A stretch of 13,303 bases of DNA. Origin: Tritrichomonas foetus (taxonomy: Eukaryota > Parabasalia > Tritrichomonadida > Tritrichomonadidae). This document shows positions 7,212-13,303 of this stretch, piece by piece; positions within the stretch are counted from its first letter, which is position 1, and every line of letters begins with the position of its first letter. Made by a program: the position numbers and the translations under genes. The stretch is from the NCBI GenBank assembly GCA_001839685.1, contig MLAK01000692.1, positions 1 to 13,303 of the forward strand, in the 5' to 3' direction. Below the pieces are notes generated by a model. That model saw nothing but the letters and a program-made list of their open reading frames with translations. It was not told where the DNA came from and ran no database searches.

Positions 7212-8489
7212 TTAAAGTGAAGATGAATCAGAAATGCTTGGTGGTAGACCTGTCATTTGCTGATTATTCCTCATTGATCTTAATCTTCTAATCTGCTTTT
7301 CACTTTCTGCAACTTTTCGTTCAAGTTTATTTTTTGCAATTTCTAGTTTTTGTTCATTGGAAGCAGCTTTTCTTTGGACTTCTTGAATCTTATTCATTAG
7401 ATCCATTTTTTCTGATTGGAGCTGTTCGATTTCATTCTGTAGTTGTAAAACATTTGTGGAAATAACTGGTTGTTGAACTGGCTTTGGAACGATTCTCTTT
7501 GGTTTCTTCTTTTGTTTTGGTTTTGGTTTTGGCAAAACTTGTTGTTGTTGAAATGCTGCATTCATTTCTTGAATCAATTGTTCTTTTTCTTGAAGCTTTG
7601 CACGATTTAATTCTTCATTTTCATGAAGCTCCTTTGTTAATTTTCTTATTTCCGCTTTCTTTCTCGCCCTTTGCTCATCAAACTCTCTTTGTGCAGCTAA
7701 ATAGTTTCTATTAATTTCGTCAATTTTTGCACGCTGTGTAGCTTCAGCTGATTCAATTTGAGCAGTCAGCATTCTTTTTTCAGCTTCTAATTGTTTCATT
7801 TTTTGCCTGTTTGCTTCGATTCTTTCACGAAGTGAACTTCTCATTTCTTCAAGTTGTGCCAAGTCAAGTGTTTCTTGACGAATTTGTGCTTCACATTGTG
7901 CAGCAGTTGCTTTATTATCTTGAATGATTTTAACAAGTTTTGCTTCATTCTCAGCTATCGTTTGTCTCCTTAAAGCGAGCTGCCTTTCTGCTTCACGGAC
8001 TTCATCTTCAAGTGCTCGCTTTTTATGTGCGAGGGAACAAGTATCCCTTAATAAGGATAAATCAGGAATTGTTAAATCAGGAAATGGTGGTGGCTTTTGT
8101 GGCCTTTGTGCTGCTCGCTCTTCTGCAAGCTGCTTGGTAATTCTCTGCTCAGCTTGAAGAGTTCTCTTTAAACTTTCTGCTTTTCTTTCAAGTACTTCTT
8201 TTTCTGATTTTGCCGCTTCTAATTTTAATAATAAAGCATTCGTTCTTTGAGCAAATAATTCTGAGCAATTATGTTCGAGCTCACTTTTAACTGTTGCTAA
8301 TTGATCTCTTGAGAAATTTTCATTGCTATCTGTTGTTATTGCTTTTTCTAATTCTTGTATTTCGACTTCTAAACATCTTTTTTGAATTTCGAGATCTTGA
8401 ACTTGTTCATGTTCCTCTGATGTTCTAATATCATCTTCTACAAAGCTTGGCATAACTGACGAGGTTGTATCGCTTTCATCTACTGACAT
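7212..8489 (-). CDS. Long coiled-coil protein, function unknown
   Basis: A 425-residue protein dominated by heptad-rich helix (Glu, Lys, Gln, Leu, Arg, Ala). The first 25 residues are Ser/Asp-rich. Coiled coil 1 runs from about 25 to 128. A proline-rich break follows at 129-145 (RPQKPPPFPDLTIPDL). Coiled coil 2 spans about 150-318. A second break at 319-342 is basic and proline-rich (PKPKPKQKKKPKR, then VPKPVQQP). Coiled coil 3 covers about 345-407, and a short tail ends ISDSSSL. No catalytic domain is visible. The architecture suits a structural or cytoskeleton-associated protein, such as a basal-body or axostyle component, but that is only inference. The start is ATG 8489, the first in-frame ATG, with TTTTTCACGG upstream giving an 8-base leader. 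Stop is TAA plus A. It is divergent from the kinase gene, with 211 bases between the starts. Confidence 0.8.
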   Translation of the reverse strand: MSVDESDTTSSVMPSFVEDDIRTSEEHEQVQDLEIQKRCLEVEIQELEKAITTDSNENFSRDQLATVKSELEHNCSELFAQRTNALLLKLEAAKSEKEVLERKAESLKRTLQAEQRITKQLAEERAAQRPQKPPPFPDLTIPDLSLLRDTCSLAHKKRALEDEVREAERQLALRRQTIAENEAKLVKIIQDNKATAAQCEAQIRQETLDLAQLEEMRSSLRERIEANRQKMKQLEAEKRMLTAQIESAEATQRAKIDEINRNYLAAQREFDEQRARKKAEIRKLTKELHENEELNRAKLQEKEQLIQEMNAAFQQQQVLPKPKPKQKKKPKRIVPKPVQQPVISTNVLQLQNEIEQLQSEKMDLMNKIQEVQRKAASNEQKLEIAKNKLERKVAESEKQIRRLRSMRNNQQMTGLPPSISDSSSL

Positions 8490-8700
8490 ATTTCCGTGAA
8501 AAACTGATCTGATATTGTGAAATTTATGAAAATCGCCTTTTTTAAACGTCCATAAAAAAATCAAAAGTGACAATAATTCTATTTCTAATTGGCTGTTGAA
8601 AATTTAAACTTTAAATAGCCAATCAAAATGAAAAAGTGGCATTGTACGTTTTATAAAGTTTTTCAATCGAGAAAATAAACAAAAGGAGAAATTTACAGAA
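8490..8700. promoter_or_regulatory. Divergent promoter with a centred pair of inverted CCAAT sequences
   Basis: This 211-base region separates the starts of the coiled-coil gene (-) and the kinase gene (+). On the minus side TTCACGG (8500-8494) is an initiator-like site with its A 8 bases before ATG 8489. On the plus side TTTACAG (8692-8698) lies just before ATG 8701. Between them ATTGGCT (8588-8594) and AGCCAAT (8617-8623) form a perfect 7-base inverted pair 22 bases apart, close to the midpoint. A short upstream ATG frame (8628-8678, 16 codons) also lies on the kinase side. CCAAT is the known NF-Y site in other eukaryotes; use here is inferred. Confidence 0.5.
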
Positions 8701-9573
8701 ATGAAGAAAAGAGTCGTACAAGTCGTTCGTAAGAAGCAGCCAGTCGTTGACAGAGGACCTCGCGAACCCGTTAAACAAAAAGTTGTTGTTCTTCGCCGAG
8801 TTCATGATAATGAAGATTATGTTCACAAAGAAGAAATTCCAGTTTCTATCGGCATTCCTGAATATTTCGAAGAATTGAGAGAAGCTGACAAAGAAAAAGA
8901 AGAAAGAGCCCAGCAATTTGCCAAAAAAGTTATTATCTTCTTAATTGGCGGACCAGGAAGTGGAAAAGGCACACAAGCGGAAAGAATAATTAAAGACTAC
9001 GATGTTGGCTACATGAGTGCTGGTGAATTGCTTCGCAAGGAAGCCGCATCAGGATCAGATCAGGGAAATTGGATAAACGAGCAAATGAAGCTCGGAAACA
9101 TCCTTCCGGCTGAAATTACAGTTGGTTTGTTAAAGAAGGAAATCATTGAACAAGATAAAGATTTTTTCTTAATCGATGGTTTTCCAAGAAAAATTGATCA
9201 AGCTGAAATTTTTGAGAACACTGTTTGTCCCTGTGCTTGCTCACTTTTCTTGGATGTCCCTGATGATGTTCTTGTTGAACGTTTAATTGAAAGAAGTAAA
9301 GATAGTGGAAGAGATGATGACAATCCAGAAACAATCAAGCTCAGGATTCAAACTTTCCACGAAGTTTCAGAGCAAGTTTTTGATTACTTCACCCAGTTTG
9401 GAAAAGCTGTAAAAATCGATGGAAATCGCGATCCTGACGAAGTTTATGAAGATGTGAAAATGTTATTAAATAAGATTCTGAATAAAGACCAAGAACCAGA
9501 AAATACAGCTGAAGAAGAAGAAACTAAGCCAGAAGAACCATCAGAATCACAAACACCAGTCACGAATGACTGA
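8701..9573 (+). CDS. Adenylate kinase / UMP-CMP kinase family, with long N- and C-terminal extensions
   Basis: Nucleoside monophosphate kinase that moves a phosphate from ATP to AMP (or UMP/CMP). The catalytic core covers about residues 76-262. It shows the P-loop GGPGSGKGT (83-91), the NMP-binding SAGELLR (106-112), GNILPAEIT (132-140), the DGFPR motif (159-163) and a short lid with RSKDSGRDDDN (198-208), then the DPDEVYEDV end. The short lid and the SGRDDDN-type motif fit the AK1/UMP-CMP kinase branch better than long-lid mitochondrial AK2. I cannot settle the substrate from sequence alone. The protein has 290 residues against about 195 for the core: the first 75 are an extra, strongly basic then charged segment (MKKRVVQVVRKKQ...), and the last 28 are acidic and Pro/Thr-rich. 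The N-terminus could be a targeting or tethering region, for instance hydrogenosomal or flagellar, but no proof is visible. Stop is TGA, followed one base later by TAAAA. Confidence 0.92.
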   Translation: MKKRVVQVVRKKQPVVDRGPREPVKQKVVVLRRVHDNEDYVHKEEIPVSIGIPEYFEELREADKEKEERAQQFAKKVIIFLIGGPGSGKGTQAERIIKDYDVGYMSAGELLRKEAASGSDQGNWINEQMKLGNILPAEITVGLLKKEIIEQDKDFFLIDGFPRKIDQAEIFENTVCPCACSLFLDVPDDVLVERLIERSKDSGRDDDNPETIKLRIQTFHEVSEQVFDYFTQFGKAVKIDGNRDPDEVYEDVKMLLNKILNKDQEPENTAEEEETKPEEPSESQTPVTND

Positions 9574-10060
9574 TAAAAAATGAAATATGATTAATTTGAA
9601 ACAATAAAAATAACTGTTACCACTAAATCTTTTTACGTTTCTTTCGTCTTAGTGTTCGCGCGTATGCCCAGGGTTTGAAGATCGACTAAAGAAATATATT
9701 CTGATGATTTTGGATTATATGTGATGTGATATCAAATCACTGATTTAAAATGCCTATGAGTAAAGGAATCCTTTTGCCCACGATTTTCGTTTTCCAAAAT
9801 CTTTTTGGACAGATGCACAATCCCTTTTTAATTGTCAAATATATTAAATTAAGAGAAAAAAATATTAAAAATAAAAGTGATAATATTATCAGATATTGAA
9901 TTCATGAAGTGATTTTTGGAAAATAATGTGGAAATAAAATATTATGAAATAGACTTATTACAAATTCGAATCATAATTAAAAAAATATGAATCGAGAAAA
10001 TATGATATATCGATAATATTTGTCGTTACGAAATTATAAAGATCAATTGAAGTTTATTAT
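9574..10060. other. Spacer between convergent kinase and P2 genes
   Basis: No open reading frame of note. The part 9630-9830 is less AT-rich than the flanks and contains several adjacent hairpins (separate entry). From 9840 to 10050 it is AT-rich without recognisable features. Confidence 0.4.
9638..9829 (+). ncRNA. Candidate structured RNA, unidentified
   Basis: Successive potential hairpins occur here: TTTCT...TTAGT (9638-9653) against ACTAAAGAAA (9685-9694) around a GC-richer loop, GTGAT/ATCAC (9726-9740), AAAGG/CCTTT (about 9762-9774) and GATTTT/AAAATC (9782-9801). The last is followed by CTTTTTGG, which resembles an Sm-binding site, and by a T5 run (9825-9829). TGATGA (9702-9707) and CTGA (9740-9743) resemble C and D boxes. 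I compared it by eye with tRNA, U1-U6, U3 and SRP RNA patterns and could not assign it. Strand is a guess. Confidence 0.2.
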
Positions 10061-10378
10061 TTAACCGAAAAGGTCATCGAAGCCACCAGCTAATTCGACA
10101 ACTTCTTCTTCTTCTTTCTTCTCTTCCTTCTTTTCTTCTGTTGCAGCAGCACCGGCAGCGGCTGGGGCGGCGGCACCACCACCGACAACAGCGAGCTTGG
10201 ATGAACCTTCTTTGATGAGTTCTGCGATATCTTTTCCGTCTAATTTGGCAAGGAGAGCATCGAGGGCTTGGGCGTCGACTGTGATTCCAACGCTTTCGAG
10301 GATTGATGTGATTTTACCTTTGCTTGGGGCTGCGTCGCCACCAGCTTGAGCAAGAAGATATGCAGCGATGTACTTCAT
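10061..10378 (-). CDS. RPLP2: 60S acidic ribosomal protein P2
   Basis: A 105-residue protein of the ribosomal stalk, which recruits and activates translation GTPases such as eEF2. P1/P2 dimers bind P0 through their N-terminal helices. The start MKYIAAYLLAQAGGDAAPSKG, followed by KITSILESVGI and then LDALLAKLDGKDIAELI, is typical of P2 rather than P1. An alanine/glycine hinge (about 67-80) and a charged EEKKEEKKEEEE run follow. The C-terminus is VVELAGGFDDLFG, whereas most eukaryotes end in a conserved SDDDMGFGLFD; the LF pair is kept. Codon use is much richer in G/C-ending codons than in the neighbours, as expected of a highly expressed gene. Start: ATG 10378 gives the conserved MKY start, and the open frame upstream contains no ATG. 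Stop is TAA plus A. Upstream AACGGTTT resembles the trichomonad Myb/M3-type element. Confidence 0.95.
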   Translation of the reverse strand: MKYIAAYLLAQAGGDAAPSKGKITSILESVGITVDAQALDALLAKLDGKDIAELIKEGSSKLAVVGGGAAAPAAAGAAATEEKKEEKKEEEEVVELAGGFDDLFG

Positions 10379-10396
10379 GATGCGTAAGGCCAAACC

Positions 10397-10404
10397 AAAC
10401 CGTT
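10397..10404 (-). promoter_or_regulatory. M3/Myb-like element upstream of P2
   Basis: On the minus strand this reads AACGGTTT, which fits the Myb-type M3 motif reported from Trichomonas vaginalis promoters as I recall it ((A/G/T)(A/G)C(G/C)G(T/C)T(T/A)). It lies 18 bases before ATG 10378. Assignment is from memory of the motif and from position. Confidence 0.35.
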
Positions 10405-10438
10405 TTAACCGAAATTTCCGAAAATTAAAAACTATCAA

Positions 10439-11075
10439 TTTCCATTATTTTAACATGCCATTATGCTATATTTATCAAGTAAAATATGTTATCCCATTTT
10501 GGTAAGATTTGAAAGAAATATTATTAATCCATACATTTCAATGTTTAAAATTCAGGTTAAATATTCATTATATAAAATATTCCATCATATAGTACTGCAT
10601 TACGACCACAAATTAGGCCAGAAACTTAAATTCACCTTGATAATTAAATTAAAATCACCAAACTTGATTGTTTATTTTTTCAAGCTTGGTCATAATGATG
10701 AAATATGCTTTACTATCATCAAATATATTCCAAAAGCTATTGAACATAACCTTTCATCATTAAAAATATGATGGATATCAATCAGCAAAAACGATTTAGT
10801 CCCTTAATCCTTTTCATCAACCACATTAATATTTATGGAACTTGAATTTTTTTATTTTGACTTTTAAAATCACATTTTTCGAATATTAATTCGATTCAAA
10901 ACTTGATGAATGATAAACGGCATTTCTTCACCAAATAAAACGAAAAATAGATTATGGATATATAATTTTCGTTTACTTAAAAAGTACATAACTACCTTTG
11001 GCCGAAAATATTTTTAAGTATTTAAATAAAATCCTAATAAAGAAAAAAAAATTATAAAGAAGAGCTGGAGGATAG
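10439..11075. other. AT-rich spacer with one short repeat element
   Basis: No convincing gene. The open frame on the plus strand near 10463-10771 runs through the repeat element and has no recognisable protein character. Apart from the repeat (10597-10698) I see only AT-rich sequence. Confidence 0.45.
10597..10698 (+). repeat. Short inverted-repeat element, copy C (MITE-like)
   Basis: The copy starts GCATTACGACCA and ends TTTTCAAGCTTGGTCATAATG, the inverse of the start, as in copies A and B. It lies 6 kb from them and its interior is more diverged (GGCCAGAAACTTAAATTCA against AGCTAGAAATTCAAAATTC). The flank TATAGTACT before the start resembles the inverse of AGAGCTATA after copy B, so the terminal repeats may be slightly longer than marked. 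Confidence 0.55.
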
Positions 11076-11615
11076 TTAAATAGTTTCATTGTTCGGTTTT
11101 CTCCCTGGGTCGTCAAAATTTGGAGGATTTGGAATATTGTTCACATTCATTAAATTATCTTGGAAGAACTGAATAAGCTGATTTCCATTTGCTGCTCCTT
11201 CTTCCTCGATGTATTGTTTCATGTGCTCGAGGACAGAGGGGTTCACGGTGCACATTTGATTCAAATTATTGATGAATTGAACCATCGAAGCGTCATTTTG
11301 CGGCATGGAATTGTTTATATAATTTTTGAATTCGCTGTAGGAGAGTGGCATGTTTTCTGTTAAAGAGAAATCTTTCGGATTGATATTATTGAATTTGCCT
11401 AAATTGCCGGGCGGTGGAATTGAAGTTGAAATGAAATTATTTTGGAGTTGATCTGGCCTTTGATTAAGGTTATTCTGGTATAACATATTCAAATTGTGGA
11501 TAATCTTTTTAATGCCTTCGTTAGCTTTCTGGGAGAGAGTTGGATTGTCTGAGCAAATGGCTTTTATTTCAGAGATGAGTTTGTAAATTCGGTCTGAGTC
11601 TTGAGATGTATTCAT
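11076..11615 (-). CDS. Asparagine-rich protein of unknown function with a possible internal repeat
   Basis: A 179-residue open frame rich in Asn, Gln, Pro and Met, with no signal peptide or membrane segment. Two helical segments resemble each other: residues about 11-50 (KLISEIKAICSDNPTLS...) and about 112-157 (QFINNLNQMCTVNPSVL...). Each has an I..(L/I)..(M/I)C..NP.(L/V) core and ends in a NL..L/F.QNL-type helix. They are joined by a low-complexity Pro/Asn linker (about 51-90), and the protein ends in a short Pro/Asn/Asp tail. I do not recognise the family. The ATG at 11615 is in frame and no stronger start is seen. Stop is TAA, here not followed by A. No clear TCA(C/T) initiator precedes it. 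Coding length and composition favour a real gene, but evidence is weaker than for the neighbours. Confidence 0.6.
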   Translation of the reverse strand: MNTSQDSDRIYKLISEIKAICSDNPTLSQKANEGIKKIIHNLNMLYQNNLNQRPDQLQNNFISTSIPPPGNLGKFNNINPKDFSLTENMPLSYSEFKNYINNSMPQNDASMVQFINNLNQMCTVNPSVLEHMKQYIEEEGAANGNQLIQFFQDNLMNVNNIPNPPNFDDPGRKPNNETI

Positions 11616-12350
11616 CGAATAAAATTGGCGCTTTTTTTGAGACGATAGAAAATGGCTATTTCTTTCAAAAATTCCCTACACGATGAAAAGCGTTAGACAA
11701 GGTGAAATCCAAGGTAAATTTGGCGTAGAATTTTCACCTGCGCGTTTTCCTCCCTCGAAAATTGAGAGAAAATATGAGCAGAAATAAACGGTTCTTAAAC
11801 GGTCATATTTTTTGCTTGATGTTTCGGACGCGGAACTCCTAAACACCTCGCAAAAAATATACAGTGCTCCTTATGATTTTGGACTTAGTTGTGTTTGTGA
11901 ATCCTTGTGACCAAGTCTCAAGCAATCTTACCTTCAATTTGTTATTTTGGACGCGGAACTCCAAAACAGCAGATAGGGAAGTAGCAAAAGGCTTGCCATG
12001 AGCTCGCAGATTTAGACGAAGCCAGATCAGAATCCGCGGTAAAACGGAATATGACATTGAAATTCCTCATTTCTCCTTGGAAAATCACTGAAGCTAAACC
12101 AAAAAATCAATAGTGATTGACAGTCAAACCAGAAAATATTGACAAGGTGTCTCCTTTCTGTACATTTAATCATCTTAATGATGCGTTCCTCGGAAAGCTC
12201 CCTGTGAGCAATTAGTATTCGCAAATTGCTTCAATCTTTCTAACAGGAAGAAATACCGCGACTAATTTAACCTTCAAAATATTACACATTAACGAGAAAT
12301 GTGTTTCCAAGAGCTCAGCGACAAAAACAATAAAAAAAATCGTGACTTGT
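11616..12350. other. Non-coding stretch, less AT-rich, with spaced direct repeats
   Basis: The sequence is clearly less AT-rich than other spacers here. Open frames on the minus strand (about 11839-12224) are short and lack recognisable motifs. It contains a repeated GGACGCGGAACTCC motif (separate entry) and CTGCGCGTTTTCCTCCCTCG at 11738-11757, which resembles the arms of the inverted repeat near 12660. It may be the upstream region of the gene at 11615, a decayed gene or an old mobile element. Confidence 0.3.
11826..11968 (+). repeat. Spaced direct repeat GGACGCGGAACTCC(N)AAACA
   Basis: The 20-base sequence at 11826-11845 recurs at 11949-11968 with one difference. The copies are 123 bases apart, start to start. 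GC content is far above the local average, so chance is unlikely. No further copy is seen in the window. Confidence 0.65.
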
Positions 12351-13190
12351 TAAAGATTCTTAGCTAAAAAACTCATGACTTACAAATAATTTTGATTTTG
12401 CATTTTTTTTATATTTTGACTTTTTTTCCTTTTTTATTCATTTTCAATTTTATTAAAACAACCTGTCTATTTATATTGAGTGATTCTTGATTCCAAGAAA
12501 AATGATGAAATAATAATGATCTTTTTTAGTATACAATAATTTTTCATTTTTTCAATATATTATCATGTATATTCTCTATTTAATTTAAATATGTTATTCA
12601 ATTGTCGAAATGATCCTAGCATAACAAGATAAAAATGTTTTAAAAATTGGACCATCTGCGCGATTTCCTCCCTCCCTTTATTAAAATGTTCGTATTTCTT
12701 GTATCGTACTTTTTCTTAGAGGGAGGGAGGAAATCGCGCTGGTGCTTCCATTTGTTCATATCTTTTGGTGTATTAAATTCTAGAGAAAAAAAAATTGTAT
12801 ATTTTCTTATTAGTATCTGTAGTATATAATTCATATATAGGAATAAAAAATAAACATGTGAAATATGTAATTCGGAAAATTTTCATCACCTATAGGAATA
12901 GAATGAAATATATGTGTTTCCAAATGCACCAATAAGAATTTGTATTGTAATACTTGAGGTAAAATAATTTACTGAGAGTGGGAAAGTTTTTCAAATCTGA
13001 TGCAAAAATATAAGAAGAAGATGTCCCAACAAAGAATGTAACGGCACAAACACAAAAATAAATTTTGAAACAAATGAATACCGCATAGAATTATCAAGCA
13101 GCCTAAATAATGATGTAGTAGATGATATCAGAAAAAAATTTTGTATTTAGAAAAATGAATAAATAACTTGATTAACAAATATATAATTTA
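12351..13190. other. AT-rich stretch without a gene
   Basis: Long T and A runs occur around 12390-12440. The only strong structure is the perfect inverted repeat at 12658-12739. A short TATAGGAATA motif occurs at 12836 and again at 12892. Short open frames on both strands around 12640-12834 are by-products of the inverted repeat. No gene is supported. Confidence 0.45.
12658..12739. repeat. Perfect 20-bp inverted repeat with a 42-base spacer
   Basis: The left arm GCGCGATTTCCTCCCTCCCT (12658-12677) and right arm AGGGAGGGAGGAAATCGCGC (12720-12739) are exact reverse complements. The arms are G/C-rich in an otherwise very AT-rich region. The spacer is AT-rich and non-coding. It could be a tiny palindromic mobile element, paired protein-binding sites, or a hairpin-forming transcript. 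No clear target-site duplication flanks it. Confidence 0.85.
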
Positions 13191-13303
13191 ATCAAAGAAG
13201 AAAGAAGTTTCTAAATGAAGAAAGAAGAAGCTAAATTATGAAAGAAGAAACTAAATGAAGAAATAAGAAGTTAAATGAAGAAATAAGAAGTTAAATGAAG
13301 AAA
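13191..13303 (+). repeat. Purine-rich minisatellite, continuing past the window edge
   Basis: Tandem units of about 18-22 bases built on GAAGAAATAAGAAGTTAAAT. The last two units are perfect 20-base copies, and earlier ones (GAAAGAAGAAACTAAAT and similar) are diverged. The array is still running at the right end of the window, so its full length is unknown. Confidence 0.85.

Noticed and set aside
9638..9700. tRNA or known spliceosomal RNA
   Set aside because: No cloverleaf with a T-arm GTTC-type loop and acceptor stem could be drawn, and U1, U2, U4, U5 and U6 core motifs are absent.
10463..10771. 102-codon open frame on the plus strand
   Set aside because: It runs through the inverted-repeat element, has AT-driven composition and no recognisable motif or initiator.
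11839..12224. Two short minus-strand genes
   Set aside because: The frames overlap each other, are interrupted and show no family motif or TAAA end; they may at most be relics.
12640..12834. Overlapping open frames on both strands with similar DFLPP and GGRKSR segments
   Set aside because: The similarity on both strands is produced by the perfect inverted repeat; there is no other sign of coding.
13191..13303. CRISPR-like array
   Set aside because: The units are contiguous tandem copies without unique spacers, in a eukaryotic context.

Overview
The window reads as nuclear DNA of a parabasalid (trichomonad) protist, most probably a Tritrichomonas-like species. The genes are typically eukaryotic: a cullin, an NXT1/p15-like protein, a 14-3-3-like protein, a short-form nucleoside monophosphate kinase and ribosomal stalk protein P2. 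They are intronless in every case I could read, use the standard code and sit in very AT-rich spacers. Three marks point to trichomonads. Several starts lie 7-8 bases after an initiator-like TCA(C/T). Most stop codons are TAA followed by A, giving the TAAA known as the trichomonad poly(A) signal. The left edge carries a divergent BTB-like gene of a kind trichomonads hold in large families. The species is an inference.

Layout, left to right. Positions 1-656 (-): 5' part of a BTB-like gene cut by the window edge. 678-970 (+): apparently decayed coding fragment. 994-3156 (-): cullin. 3532-3921 (+): NXT1/p15-like mRNA-export cofactor. 3922-4768: spacer with a microsatellite and two copies of a short inverted-repeat element. 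4769-5545 (+): helical, probably BAR-domain protein. 5808-6293 (-): pseudogene held in one frame with three internal stops. 6299-7093 (-): 14-3-3-like protein lacking the phosphate-binding residues. 7212-8489 (-): long coiled-coil protein. 8701-9573 (+): adenylate/UMP-CMP kinase with long tails. 9574-10060: spacer with a GC-richer, hairpin-rich stretch. 10061-10378 (-): P2. 10439-11075: spacer with a third copy of the short element. 11076-11615 (-): unknown asparagine-rich protein. 11616-13303: no convincing gene, but a spaced direct repeat, a perfect 20-bp inverted repeat and a purine-rich minisatellite running off the right edge.

The genes do not form a pathway or operon. They are independent housekeeping or regulatory genes: ubiquitin ligase scaffold, mRNA export, membrane shaping, phospho-signalling-like adaptor, cytoskeleton-like coiled coil, nucleotide metabolism and translation. 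The coiled-coil and kinase genes are divergent and share a 211-bp promoter with a centred pair of inverted CCAAT sequences. I found no complete new multi-gene system. The most interesting items are the degenerate 14-3-3 protein, the small dispersed inverted-repeat family, the perfect inverted repeat, and upstream out-of-frame ATGs in front of two genes.
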